The notes under the pieces: model-generated
What the model saw: the letters and a program-made list of their open reading frames with translations, nothing else
The model's database searches: none
What the model was told of the DNA's origin: nothing
Translations under genes and position numbers: made by a program
DNA from: Kappaphycus alvarezii
Taxonomy: Eukaryota > Rhodophyta > Florideophyceae > Gigartinales > Solieriaceae
Direction: 5' to 3'
DNA length: 64,000 bases
Assembly: GCA_002205965.3 (NCBI GenBank)
Contig: NADL03000454.1
Span: 682,001 to 746,000 of the forward strand
Shown here: positions 46,431 to 58,260 of the stretch, piece by piece
Position numbering within the stretch: the stretch's first letter is position 1
Layout of the letters: each line of letters begins with the position of its first letter

Positions 46431-47945
46431 AGGATATCTCGCGGCGAGGCCGAAATCATGACCAAGCAAAGTGACCTAGGCATCGTGACAGTCGATCCGA
46501 CAGGAGCCGTGTTTGTAGTGGATGAGGTGATCGCTGTGGACATCGGGGTCAGACAGCCGGCTCTCGAGCAGGGAATTTCGTGGTTAAGCAACGGGGCTTG
46601 ACAAAAGTATTTAAACCATACGGTGAAGTGGCGTGTGCAGATTGCCGTCTTAAAACCTGTCGAGGGGTCGCAGTAGCCCCATCCTTTGGCTCCAAAGGGT
46701 TTCACAGCGGCCCGGAATGCTTCTATGTGGTCGTCGCCCCTTGGAAGCTTTTCGTACACTGACGTATGGATCGCGTCAGATAGCTTCTTTTGAGGTGGAT
46801 TTGAACAAAAAATGCTTCACGGAAGACTGTGGGAAGGCCAGCACGATGAATTCCACGTATTGAACACCGCTTTGGCCTTTGAATAAGTAGCCAGATCGGT
46901 CATTGCAGACGGCAGGAATCGCTCTAGCAGTTTGTTCTATTGCCGCTAAAAGCGAGGAACGCAGCAGGGGCGATGTCCTTGGTTGAGGTAACGCTGATCT
47001 CGAGGGATCTCTTGTTATCCTCGCTTGGCCAAAGCCGTGGTGAAGGGTCTCACTGTTTTGATCAAAACGGGAAGATTAATTTGCGTTGATTCGAGCTTAA
47101 CAGGCAAAGCGCAAGGACAAGTTAGTTTTCGGGCGAACTCATCGTAGTAGCTCTGAATCGGTTCGAAGTTATCCCCACTGCCTTTCGATTCGCTGGGTTC
47201 ACCGTCCGCGGTGACGTCCAAGGTAATCGACGAATACGAGACCGCTGTCGCGACTCGCAGTGGATACTCGAAGGGAGCAGTGAAAACTCGGCTTTATCAA
47301 CAACTTAGCAACGTCAATGGGTCAACGTCTGTAGCATCGATATTATATGTCGCGCCATACAACATGCACTTAAGGCACTCCCTTGTCAATTCGATTACTT
47401 AACTGGTTGCATTTACGTAGAGGATCAATAGACGCACTGATTAAATCGAAAAAGCACTAACAAAATTTCCGGCTGTAATAGTACGGTTTACTCTCAAGCT
47501 TTGAATTTGCCCGAGTCAGCAACTTGCTGCGATAATTTTGTGGCGGTCCCCGATTTTGGGAGTTAGCGGAGTTTCAGCCACGCAAGGCCGCAGCGCACCA
47601 TACTTCCCCAACTTTAGACTGTCCATGGCAGGCGTACCCCCGGCAAAACTCTCTGTGTTCAGCCACTTGCTGGTAATGCTCAGTAGGGCGCATGCCGTAC
47701 TGATTACAGTCTTTTTGAAGGACTGTAATGCTAGATGAGTACATTCCATGGCGAGCGCATCAGGAGTTTACACAAAACATGTCCCGTGACTACATTGCGA
47801 AACATGCAAGGGCTGATCGTGCCATGTCGGGACGAATGAAGGTGAGCGTAGTCATTGATGCCTGTTGCAGTTTCAAGCAGTGGAGGTCGCGGAGAGCGCT
47901 CCGCATTGAAGGAGCTACGTACTCACCATGTCTGACTCGCTCACA
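46431..47945. other. Unrecognised frames between relic D and the MSI4-like gene
   Basis: Frames of 60-140 codons occur on both strands with near-normal base composition. None carries a motif I can name. The last part is the 3' flank of the MSI4-like gene. Confidence 0.3.
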
Positions 47946-49355
47946 TCATTGCACTCTTGCCCTTGCGTGCTGGCGCAAATCAGCCGCCACCTCCTCCCTC
48001 GGACGGTAGATCATGTCCGATATCCTCCACATCTGCAAGGTGGAACCCCCTTCATCAGTCGCGCTCAGCGAAGCAATACAATACGGATCTGATTCGCTTG
48101 GTTGCCATTCAAGGTCCACAATCTTCGATTGACTCATCGTGTGGCCTACATGTTTAAATATCAACTCATGACTCGCAGCGTACGTTTCTGAAGACGACGG
48201 TGGCCGACGATCAGTCTCCCTCGTACTCCAAACAAGCACGTGCCCGTCCTCACCCCCCGAAGCACAAAGATCTGGTACATAACGATTCCACATAACATTG
48301 GTGACCTGGTTTGTATGGCCTTTCAAACTCCGAATAGGCTTCTTCTCGCCAAGAGAATTTTTCAGGTAGCGCCTATCCCATATGCGAATTAACTCATCAC
48401 TTCCCCCCGTCGCAATACGGTGGGTATCTGTACCTCCCCAATCACAGCAATTTATGTCCCCATCATGCGCACTTTGAACAACGCTTATTGGACGCTGAGG
48501 TCTACGAACGTCCCACAGGTTCATGCATGCGTCCCTTCCAACTGAGGCAACCAGATTTCGATCCAGAGAATTGAAGCTAACATCCTCGACGTGATCAGAA
48601 TGTCCTGCTTGCGGCGATGTGCCTGGTCCCCCCTCCATACGTACAAAGCAGTTGAGGTTTTGACCGGATGATTGATAGTCGGCAAGACTCCACACAAGAA
48701 CGTGAGAATCACTCCCACCGCTTACGATCCAAGTATCCTTCATATTATTACTGTCCGCGGTAGGCCTCGCGACATCTAACGCATAATCCGCACTAGCCTT
48801 GTGCCCTACCAAAGTACAAGACGGTACACTCGGAGCGGTCTCATCTTTCTTTCGATCTGGCTGCGCCTTGATGTCCCAAACGAATAGCAGAGGATTATCA
48901 GTATGCGTAACTACCAAGTTAGGCCCTGCCAACCTTATTCGGTTGACCTCTCCGGGGTGAATGATTCGTTTTCGCAACCAAAAGTCTCTTGTGGAAATCT
49001 GATCCGACCTTTCATTCACGATTGCCTCATCCATCCAAGGTTTTGCAACATCCTGCGGTTTGTTTGTTAGCTCAGGAACGATCTTTACGTCAAATTGAAG
49101 TAGTGTGTTTGGGTCTCGCTTGGAAGCCCGGTTCGCTCGGCCAAAAGGGCAACGAGTAATGTGTTGAGACGACGGAGGTGGCCGACCTCGAGCTCCCTCT
49201 TCGCTTATAGAACCCCAACGTAGGGCTTCATGCGGCCAGACCAGCTTGCGGGAAGCGAGCCAATCATAGAGCAGGGGTACATGTTGGTCTTTCCATATCC
49301 TGTAGCGGGCTACTCGGTCGAAAGAGCCTACCGGTTGGCTGGATGGACGCCGCAT
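47946..49355 (-). CDS. MSI1/RBBP4-family WD40 histone-binding protein, MSI4/FVE-like
   Basis: A 469-residue WD40 propeller of the family that carries histones H3-H4 in CAF-1, PRC2 and histone deacetylase complexes. The N-terminal histone-binding helix is YRIWKDQHVPLLYDWLASRK followed by LVWPHEALRWG; the LYDWLA...LVWP wording is that of plant MSI4/FVE more than of RBBP4. Then come IIHPGEVNRIR and VVTHTDNPLLFVWDI, GHKASADYALDV, GHSDHVEDVSFNSLDRNLVA, AHDGDINCCDW and GHTNQVTNVMWN, six or seven blades in all. The C-terminal KIVDLEWQPSESDPYCIASL is the family end. The ATG at 49355 is used because the frame is open only a few codons further (TAG just upstream). No intron, no frame break, stop TGA. 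It sits alone among relics. Confidence 0.93.
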   Translation of the reverse strand: MRRPSSQPVGSFDRVARYRIWKDQHVPLLYDWLASRKLVWPHEALRWGSISEEGARGRPPPSSQHITRCPFGRANRASKRDPNTLLQFDVKIVPELTNKPQDVAKPWMDEAIVNERSDQISTRDFWLRKRIIHPGEVNRIRLAGPNLVVTHTDNPLLFVWDIKAQPDRKKDETAPSVPSCTLVGHKASADYALDVARPTADSNNMKDTWIVSGGSDSHVLVWSLADYQSSGQNLNCFVRMEGGPGTSPQAGHSDHVEDVSFNSLDRNLVASVGRDACMNLWDVRRPQRPISVVQSAHDGDINCCDWGGTDTHRIATGGSDELIRIWDRRYLKNSLGEKKPIRSLKGHTNQVTNVMWNRYVPDLCASGGEDGHVLVWSTRETDRRPPSSSETYAASHELIFKHVGHTMSQSKIVDLEWQPSESDPYCIASLSATDEGGSTLQMWRISDMIYRPREEVAADLRQHARARVQ

Positions 49356-49545
49356 GAAGTGTTTGCTCAAGTGCTAGACGATGGTCGAGAAGTTGCTGAT
49401 ATGTCAACTGAAAGAGGACTTGTCGGCTTGGCAGATTGCATATACGGTATATTTGAGGACGTGGATGTGGTTACTGAAGCCTGAAAAGAGGATCTAAAAG
49501 GTCATTTGCGCTTCCTCTGTACCTGTCACACGCTGCGATTATACG
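49356..49545 (-). promoter_or_regulatory. Upstream region of the MSI4-like gene
   Basis: About 190 bases, moderately C/T-rich on the coding strand, ending at the ladder at 49546-49596. Confidence 0.3.
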
Positions 49546-49596
49546 TACTGTACCGTACTGTATTATCCGACTGTACTGCACTGTACAGTACAATAC
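49546..49596. repeat. TA-CAG/CTG ladder upstream of the MSI4-like gene
   Basis: TA-CTG-TA-CCG-TA-CTG-TA, then CTG-TA-CTG-CA-CTG-TA-CAG-TA after a short break. Confidence 0.7.
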
Positions 49597-49779
49597 GCTT
49601 AGAATGATACTGTGTGACACAGTACAGGAAGGGTTATTAAACGGTTATTCTTGCGAAAAGAATAACTGTTTGTTACAGCGGGGTATTCAAGACTTTGCAT
49701 GTTGCACCTGCATACAGTATGTCATTCGTAAAGTAACCTCAATATTCATGCGAGTAACAGTATGCCCAATTATCGAGTG

Positions 49780-49810
49780 CTGTACAGTACTGTATAGTGC
49801 TGTATTTTAC
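49780..49810. repeat. TA-CAG/CTG ladder
   Basis: CTG-TA-CAG-TA-CTG-TA-TAG-TG-CTG-TA in phase. Confidence 0.65.
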
Positions 49811-50399
49811 GGGAAAGTACCGTTCATGTGGGTACGTCCGTTGGATATAAAGAATTATTGACCATCCCAACATGATGGCAACGACAAAAAATGAATGGTG
49901 GAGCGATATGCAGATTCTGAATTTCAAGATGCACACCCTCCACGCGCAGTACTTTCTCCGTTGGCTTCAAAACTGCAACAAGAACCGTCCCCTCGCCCTG
50001 CGAATTTATAATGAATGAATTATTCATTCTGTATATATTGCAATTTGTGCTGTTACCGTAAGAGCAACTCGAAAAAACCGAAAAACCTGACTTACCGCAA
50101 AAAGGTCAAGCAAATTGTGACAAAGTCCGCCGTCCCTGTAATTTCAAGCTTGGACATCACGGACTTGCTAACTATTTTCAAACCGCATTGTACTATAGTA
50201 GTAATCCCTGCAGAGTATGCTAGTCTGCATGTGTACCACAAGCCGGGATGCGATTTTAGCGGTTGGGTTTTGGCCGGAATTAGACTCACCATCAAATTAA
50301 TTAAATTGCGCCACATTTCCCCCATTATCTTGGGAGCTTGTACATAGCAAGATAAATCACAAGCAAATACCGTGTACATCCTACTGCACTAGACCAAAA

Positions 50400-52180
50400 A
50401 GTGCTTAGCATCCTTTGTATTCTCAAAATTATATGTATATCTTTAACGGCAACCTAGTGGATTGTCATTCAAGATATCGGTTGAGCAGACATAATACACA
50501 AAGTCCTCGCCCGGTGGTTTTACTCCATTGTGCTTGAAATTTAGTTCCATCATCTTCAATCGGCTGCAGCGAGGTCTATCATAGCTCAGGCCCTCCCGTT
50601 AGCCGCTGATATGGCATTTCTGGTTAGTTCCTGAATGTGATGTCAGTTTGGTCAACGTACACACCCAGATACCCGCTGAAATATGTAGAAGAGTGCACAT
50701 ATAGCAAATCCTCTTCGAGCCATATTTTCCACTGAGACGTACACCCCCAGCAATTGTGGTGGAATTGGAGGTGATTTATTGCTTAGAAATGTAGGACGGA
50801 TTTTTCCCGAGATGAGGGGACAGCCCACTGAATTAGGTCTAAAAAGGAGACAAAGACTGACGGGATTTTCTCACAAGGGTAGGGGGGGATTTTCTCACAC
50901 GACATAACTAAAAGAGAAACCTTGTTTCTGTGCTTTATCAGCAGACTAGGGATGTGACTAGCTTTAATGAGTATTATACACTGCGTAATACTCGTTCAAG
51001 TTCACATTCTGTGTAATACATATTCTGTGTAATACACAGAATGGCAATAATATTGCATTCATATTATTACTTTCATTCAAATGCCCTTCATTTTTTTAAA
51101 AACTGAAGGCAGTTTTGAGCATTTTACTTGATGTAACCGTAAATAAATATGAGTACGAAATACGTCGTAATGTCGACCGTTCACACTTAGGTTGTTCAAC
51201 TCTGTTTGTCGCCGGCGGTTTGCCTTCTGTACTCTATTGGTTCAGGACAGCCTGTTTTGGTGCTTTTTGTAATGCGATTTGGCCAAACTTTTTCTGATTG
51301 ATTGTTTTAGGTGCTTTGTCAATCCCAGGGGAAAAGTTTTGGATCCGAATCGCGTGGGCCGTTGCATATGGCGGTCCAGGCATAGTACTGTACAGTACAG
51401 TACCCTATCGGAACGTACGTAGACTGTTCACTCAGTTCACTAGGCAAACCTATTTTTCAATAATAAAAACACCCCAATTTTCCCTCTCAGTTCATTCAAC
51501 TATGATTGTCATCGACGGTTCGCCTTTTGTACCCTACAGCCTTAGGATACCCTGCCTTGGGGTGCCTTATCTGTCGTGAATTACACAACAAACACACACA
51601 CAAAGCCCGTGTTGTACAATCAACACGTAGTTCGGATTCGTGTAGAGCGGGTAGAAAGCGAAAGGAGCGTAGGTTGGAGCGAAGGGAAGGTGAGATAGCG
51701 GGGGCCGAGCTGTGCGAAGGGCGGGAAGTTCCAGCTACTTTACTCGTAGACTAAAACCTAAAACCCCTGTGCCTCCGAGAGGGAAGGCGACACGGAAACC
51801 CGGCGACGCAGTATTAATCCGCGCCAACGGGACCGGAGTCGCCACAACGGCGGCGACGGTTTCCTGTAATGAATAATGTAAGGCACTGTTACGACAATAT
51901 CAAAGTATAAGGCAGCAATGTCGTCTATACAACACCAACCCCTATAAGATATTATTTCCATAAGATAAAAAGCAGTAGATTCTCACTAAAGTGAACGCTC
52001 AAACCATAATACTCCAGAGAGACAGAATGCCCAGTGGAACGCCTCTCATGGCAACTGAGCAAGGCCAAGTGCTTTCCTACCGCTCACAATTACTCAGTGT
52101 CTCCGTCATTGCCAACGAACTGAGTAGAAGTCTATGTGTCCTGAACAACTTCTCTCGAGACCTTTAAGAATACAATAAGT
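50400..52180. other. Spacer, no gene recognised
   Basis: It contains the twice-repeated GGGATTTTCTCACA near 50859 and 50887, three TCTGTGTAATAC-like units ending in the hairpin ATTCTGTGT-AAT-ACACAGAAT at 51022-51042, and one ladder at 51383-51407. Frames of 60-93 codons on the plus strand show no motif. Confidence 0.4.
51383..51407. repeat. TA-CAG/CTG ladder
   Basis: TAG-TA-CTG-TA-CAG-TA-CAG-TA in phase. Confidence 0.65.
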
Positions 52181-52189
52181 AGAAGACCG

Positions 52190-52884
52190 GAAGTTCCACC
52201 ACCAAGCTGTTGGTGTATGACACCAGGAGATTTGTGAGAGAGGCTTCCAAGGGATGCAAAACATCTGGAACCTTGACGTCTCAGCTGGGATTCACGATAT
52301 TTTAGCGCCATATTAGACCGTTATAAAAAGGAAAAGCCATTCCAAGTTCCGCAAAGCGCTTCGGTCCCCAGAGCTCACTACAGCGCACAAAGAGGCGAGG
52401 ACAATTGGGCTCTTTTTATTTCTTTTTCAGTGATGCGTAATGGAGTCTGGTTGTTTTTCAGATGAGAAGCGTTTGTTACTTTGATAGAATGGGCGGATAG
52501 TCAAGCTATTGGCATGATTGGAAAACTTCTCAGGAAGTTTTATCGATAATGCAGAAAGAAATGGGCGACATCATGTTCTAGAGAGCAAATTGCTGTTTTG
52601 GAAAGGAAAAGTTAGTGAGAATGAAGAACATTTAGAATGCGGAAGTCTATCTGGGAGTTATAGAGTATGAAACATTGTTGTTTGCTGATAAAGATCTTCC
52701 TATTGGCAGGACATATCAGCAAGATAATTGACCTGTTCATGTCAGTGGTGGTGGACTGGAGTGGCTTTCAACTCAGAGAATCAGGTTCATGAAGTGTCTA
52801 TAGGGACCCATTCATCCAAATAATACTTATGGGTATGAATGGGGCTGGCTCATGTGGTTTATTTACGAGTTTTGTCGTTAATTT
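52190..52884 (+). pseudogene. Tc1/mariner transposase relic
   Basis: Pieces in several phases match Tc1 order. TRRFVREASKGCKTSGTL belongs to the DNA-binding part. CFSDEKRL and SSYWHDW surround the first catalytic Asp. IGRTYQQDN is followed by PVHVSGGGLEWLSTQRIRFM (second Asp) and YEWGWLMWFIYEF matches the NPxEN-WGWL end. TGA and TAG codons and at least two shifts interrupt it. Terminal repeats were not found. It is older than the element at 14893-16440. Confidence 0.65.
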
Positions 52885-54560
52885 GACACTGTTAAGCAAC
52901 TTGCATAGTGTTACAAGGGTCATAGGATAATATGCATCAATCTTGTATTGCTTATCTCATTAATTACATTAAAAGGCGTACTGTAAGGGTTTCAGAGAGT
53001 GGTGGAAGTAAGGTGAAGTATTAAATGTTGAAATTTGTAACTGCTTCAGTCTTCTAGCGTCTTATAAATAATGCTGTCTTATAGATATGTCATTTTCCTC
53101 AAGTAAAAACCGCCAGGTACAGGTTTAAGCATTTTTATTCAAAAGAAAAGAGTTCATCTGGAGGTTCAGCGATTCGAGGGGTTCAAAGAAGGGGCAGCTT
53201 AAAGGAAAAAAATTTCTCGGGTAGAGACAATTTCGTGAATTTCTTATATTTGTGCCAGGGACCAGGTAGTGTAAGTGTAGTGTAAGTGTACTGTATTGCA
53301 TAATTGATTATTCAGGTTGCACTGAGCTCTCCGCGTATCTACATACCGGAAAGATGAAAAATTTCTCTCCATCCTCGCACAAGGAGATATAATAAGCACC
53401 CCTGCTAGTGGGACAACTAAAAAAATGAGGTAGTTTGGAGCGACTCCAACAGATTTTTCTCGACCAGAGCAGTGGTAATTCCAAATAATGCACCCAAAAG
53501 GGTGCCAGAGCTACTTTCTCAACCGCTGCCATTATATGAAAACGGATGCATTATTGGACACATGTTGCTTTGGAAACGCATTTTTAATGCAGTACAGAAT
53601 GCGACTTGTTCCGAAGCTACCAGGACTGTATACAGAGAAAAAGCACATCAACTTTATTTATTTGCCATCTTCAGTCCTATAGTATAGGTAATTTGACCTT
53701 ACCAGTACTACTTTATCCTAAGTAGTCTAATTTTTCTCTACCCTAACCTACTATGTAACAATGTCTGACAGGATGGTTCTATTTTCAGAGTAAGCAGGAC
53801 CGTCCGCAGGAATTACAACGGGGAATTTATGTAGTAAATAGTAGATGTGTTAGAGATATTACACTGCATTTACTGCTTAAAAAAAGGCTTACCGCCTTCG
53901 GCAACAAAATTAAAAAAAAGAGAGAAACCCAATTTAGTCCAACCTATTCAAACTGCCTACTCTGAACAAAAAATTATTTTTTAGACTCGCCGTTACCGCC
54001 GATCGCATGAATTTTCATATCGTAATATTTGAGTATCCGGGACAAAGAAGGCGATTTAGAGGTACTAGAACTGTTAAAAATGGCAGTGAAAACTTTAAAA
54101 TTCGATTTTGACGTCCTTTATCAAGAAAATTATAGTGTAGTGCACAGGGAAAATTTTTTATTTACGTTTTGTTCAATTATAATAATTTTTTACTTACGTT
54201 TTGTTCAATTTATAGTTCTATCGATTATCTGCAATATTTTTAGATACTTCTGTTCGGATCTTCTGATGGTAAGGAATCTAAGAATCTCCGCAGGACTCTC
54301 CGCTGGGTGCTTACTGCTGTAGTGGTGAACAGATGCACTAGTAGCTATTAGCTACGTGTACTTAATTGAGTACATTTGGTATCAATTGAATACAATCAGA
54401 AAATCCATGATAAAAATTTCAAAAACTATGAAATACCGCCCTTTTCTGTATATCCCTAATCTATCTGACTTCCTCGACCATTAAAAGCTTTTAAAACTCT
54501 CGCTCGTTGCCAGTTACTGCTATTGGAGACATTGTTAGTTATGTAAGCTTAGAAATACCC
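52885..54560. other. AT-rich spacer
   Basis: No gene recognised. A short tandem duplication lies at 53268-53292 (GTAGTGTAAGT twice) and a longer one at about 54155-54212, where ATTTACGTTTTGTTCAAT is repeated with one change. Confidence 0.4.
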
Positions 54561-54696
54561 TATACATTGACCATGCTCAGGCCCCCAGAACCAGTAACGG
54601 AAAGTACTACCACAGGGGCAAGGAAGCTAATATCTGAATTCAAGTAAGGCGCTTTAAGGGGCCCTACGGAAGAAGAAGACAGTGGAAAAGTCCTGA

Positions 54697-55224
54697 AAGT
54701 TCATCGACGGGAGAACAACGGCCGGTTTCGCAAAGTGGTTACGGAGAAATGGAAATAGATTTTACCCTTACATTATTGGTAAAGTTAAGCCGAGGGGGGC
54801 TACTTAGGGACCAAGGATCAGAGAAATATCTCTTCATATCTCAACAGTGAGAACAAGCCAAGAAATAAGCGATTTAAAGTCGATAATCCCTCCCATCTCC
54901 GAACCTCGAGGGATTCCAATCCCGATTACAAACCTGAATACCCATTTCAATACAATTAAAATTGTTAATCAAACAACTAATGAAAATAAAGAGACGAAAT
55001 CCGATGGAAGCTGTGATTGGTCGGATGACTTTTCTTGCGCAAACGAACAGAAATAGATTGAAGTGCCGGGGACTGATTGCTTCTACAGATCAATCAATGC
55101 GCGTATACGGACGGTATATGACTGGGGAGGTGAGTTCATTATGGGCAACGAAGGGCTGCTTTACATGGAATCTTTCGATACACAGCAATTGCTAAAGAAA
55201 AAAGCAGATATTGAATACGTTTGA
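54697..55224 (+). pseudogene. TGA-bounded coding-like frame with two TAG codons
   Basis: Between a TGA at about 54694 and a TGA at about 55222 one phase is continuous except for two TAG codons. It reads as protein: FIDGRTTAGFAKWLRRNGNR, SDLKSIIPPISEPRGIPIPI, NARIRTVYDWGGEFIMGNEG. No family is recognised; a retroelement gag piece is possible. It may be preceded in another phase by a start near 54570 (MLRPPEPVTESTTTGARKLI). Confidence 0.35.
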
Positions 55225-57520
55225 GGCTTGATCTGCATCAGATGGGGTCGTAAGTGCTGATTTTTTATTCTCTTAATCTGTAAAAACATCTTAAATTTTC
55301 CCGAAACGTAACCATAGCACATTTTGAATATTCTTTCTGAGCGTGGAATTACAATTAGTAGAGAATATTTTTCTTTCAATTCAAAGATATGTCATGGAAA
55401 AGAAACTGCTATAGTTATATTAGTGGACCGTGGCAGAAGATATTTTTTCATTAAGAATGATACTACGAGGAAGGGCCATAATTTAGAAATGAACTCGATC
55501 TACCAATCGGAAAATATCGAGTTCAGCAAATTTTATCCGCTTCGAACCGCTTTTTTTCTGAAATGTGAAGCTTGAACAACATTTTAACAGAGCTGACCAA
55601 ACAGACCGTCTAAATTGGCATTGCTCGCACCACAATAATTCTACTCTTGAATGGAGTTTGGTGCCTAATGCGACCATGAAAGTTTTAGTTTAAAGAGAAA
55701 AGTCGGGTTCTCTCACTTCTTGCACTCAATTTACAAAAATAGAGTCGTAAAATCTAAAAGAAGGATCAAAAGTAGAAGAGAGATGGTGCGAGGTTGTTTT
55801 TCATCGTAAGATTTCCCGGTTCTGGATACTTTACAAGGAAGTGAAGACATTTTCAAGTAATTTACAGCATTAAAGAACTGATTAATTCAATAAAATGATG
55901 TCAAGATGCCGTTAAGTTTGTCTTTATGCAGGAAATTGGCCCATGTTACCGCAAAATCTGCTCGATTTACTGACTTTAATCCCATTTATAGTGTGGAAGG
56001 GCTCTCTCCAGGGCAGCTAATGCTGAAATCGGATTTCATACCACCAAGGAGCTTGTGGACACTGCAGTGCGCGATAATGCAAAATTTGAACAAAATTTCA
56101 TCGAGAACCTACTTAGCAGCATGGCTAAGCACTGTGCACAAATTTTGAAGAGATCAGGTGCGAAAACAGACTATTAAGTTTATTTTTCATTAAAATAGCC
56201 ATTGCCCACGATTAGACTTTTTTATCCTGAATTAGCAGATGGAAACGATACGGCCAATAATAGGAAGCTGATATACTTTTCATTTGTTTAGATAAGGCCT
56301 CTATGTATATAAAAATATTTGAAATTTGACCCTCCGATTTAGCCACAGCGTCATATCCAGAGAGATGCTGTCCTCAAGTCGTGCAATCCTCTATATCTGC
56401 ATTACTTACACGACTGTACAAGAGCCTCTAGTTATTAATAGAATAAGTTACATTGAACCCAAAATTCATTATTATCAACCCGCTTTTCTGCTTTAATTGA
56501 AAAAAAAACGTCTTTGCTTTGAAAAAAAAACGTCTTTGCTTTTTTTACGCTTGCCTCTAAAGCCGCCATTTCGTATTTTACTTGTCTGAATTGTAGCGAG
56601 ATTATATATTTCCTGTTTCAAAGGAATAGAATATTTGAGACAATTCACAATTAGGTATTGAAAAGAAATTCAATTAATTCTAATTGTTCGATATTTTTCT
56701 CACAAATATTTTTCTCACAAAATCTGAATTTGATTTATTAAAACTCGTGATTATCGCTTAAAGAATAAAGTAAAATAAAAAAGGAAGCAATATAAGAGGG
56801 ATCTTCAAAGTGAAATTTAAAGAAAAATATCAGGGATCCCTCTTAACCTTAAAAGACTTAAATTGTTATAAAAGGTGAAAAAATAATACGAACACGACAT
56901 TCTTTCGAAGCATTAATAAAAAAAATACATACATACTAAAGGGATTAGTAAATATGGCTTCCAATCACGGTAAATGAAAGACTACTGATTGAAATTGCTA
57001 CTGAGGGTGAGGCGGTGAGGGAAAGAACTTCCTCTTAAACTCGCAAGGTTGCTTTTGTTACAAAGATTGGTTTGCAATTAGGTGAAATATGGGGGTCTTA
57101 GCCCCTAACTAAGACCAATCACCCAAGATAGAGTAGTGACAGATATTCTTTGAACCTTATTCAGTCACCTGAAGACTCAAGGGAGTCGCAGTCTGTATAT
57201 TATTATGATCAACCGCACGAATGGATGCAACTCTTGCAAGAGGGAGTGTCCGAGGCCCCCACTGCTAGGAGGAATCTATTGCGTCAAAAGAGACAAACGA
57301 ACAATGCACATCTATCGAACTGGCGCTAGCCATAGAAGGCCCCACTATAATCCAAAGGGCTACGTTACTTCCTTATAAGGATAACAGGATCAGGTATAAT
57401 CTCCTTGGTCTCTTCAACAAATTCACTCAACTTGAAACTCAATAGGTACGTTAGCGACCACAGCATCATTTATAAGAATTTTGTAAGTATTTACATGTGT
57501 GCACAGAGTTTTTACATCCG
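55225..57520. other. AT-rich spacer with short frames
   Basis: An 80-codon plus frame at 55906-56148 (RFTDFNPIYSVEGLSPGQLM) faintly resembles the end of a Ty3-type integrase; not firm. A duplication of GAAAAAAAAACGTCTTTGCT lies at about 56500-56543 and ATATTTTTCTCACAA is repeated at about 56691-56720. A coding-like stretch (HEWMQLLQEGVSEAPTARRN) near 57218-57277 may be gag. Confidence 0.35.
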
Positions 57521-58260
57521 ATGAAGTATTTACCTCCAGTTTTGAAGAACGATGAAGGTCTCTCTCCGATGGAGAAATCCAATGTGCCTAGCACGAAGTA
57601 TGAAAGGTTTTGCCAATTTATGGTACAGTAGTCAACAATCACATAGGCTAGCAGGTCTTTGTCGAACAAATATTACTCGATACAAGATCAATTTAGTTAA
57701 GAGAAGCCAGCTCTTTCAAAAGTCCAAAGAGAGAAAAACCAAACTATCATGACGAAAAAATCGAAAAACTAGAAGAACAAATTCCCATATTGGGAGAACA
57801 GACAGTTACGCCTCGCTCTGGAGTGCCTTTACCCAGCCTCCAACACTAATTGGGGGCACCTGACGTTTATGACCTTGAATAAGCCAAGATAGTACAATAA
57901 ACTGTTAATATTATTTAGACTGTAAAACTGAGTTAATACTCGATTGATGCTAAAGAGACCTTGGATCCTAAAACCCCGGATCGTATCCTATTCCTCACTA
58001 AGAGACATTAAAATGTCTATTTTCACATTGCGATTACTTCAACGCTCATGAGGAGGGCTATCATAGTGTTTGAAACTGGATCAGGACCAAACTTTATCAG
58101 AATGAGTGAACTTCTGAAGGATATGGAACCTAAAGGTCGCACAGGGCTGTTGACGGACATCTGTAACCCCAATAAAAACCCACTCTCTACGAGAGAAACA
58201 ATTAAGTTCGTCTGCTAGGCTTGGGACACTTTTTTTGTTTGCGGACTTCATAGAATGTGA
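57521..58260 (+). pseudogene. Retroelement gag and aspartic-protease frame, open only if TAA/TAG are sense
   Basis: A frame from the ATG at 57521 (MKYLPPVLKNDEGLSPMEKS) runs through TAG 57629, TAG 57644 and TAA 57698. Near 57735 it changes phase and continues from 57721 on to a TGA at 58258. The second phase includes EKIEKLEEQIPILGEQ and TAA/TAG at 57847, 57880, 57898, 57916, 57934, 58009 and 58216. Its protease core is IIVFETGSGPNFIRMSEL, the DTG-S-G-P loop of retroelement proteases with the catalytic Asp changed to Glu. There is no TGA inside either part. The Glu would disable the protease, so this copy is probably not active. Confidence 0.5.

Noticed and set aside
49356..49370. Start of the MSI4-like gene at the TTG at 49370
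   Set aside because: The ATG at 49355 is five codons in, and a TAG lies two codons upstream of the TTG.
50859..50900. CRISPR-like repeats
   Set aside because: Only two copies of a short motif with no regular spacers in a eukaryotic context.
55906..56148. Ty3-type integrase end
   Set aside because: Only one weak motif and no catalytic residues; kept as a note in the spacer entry.
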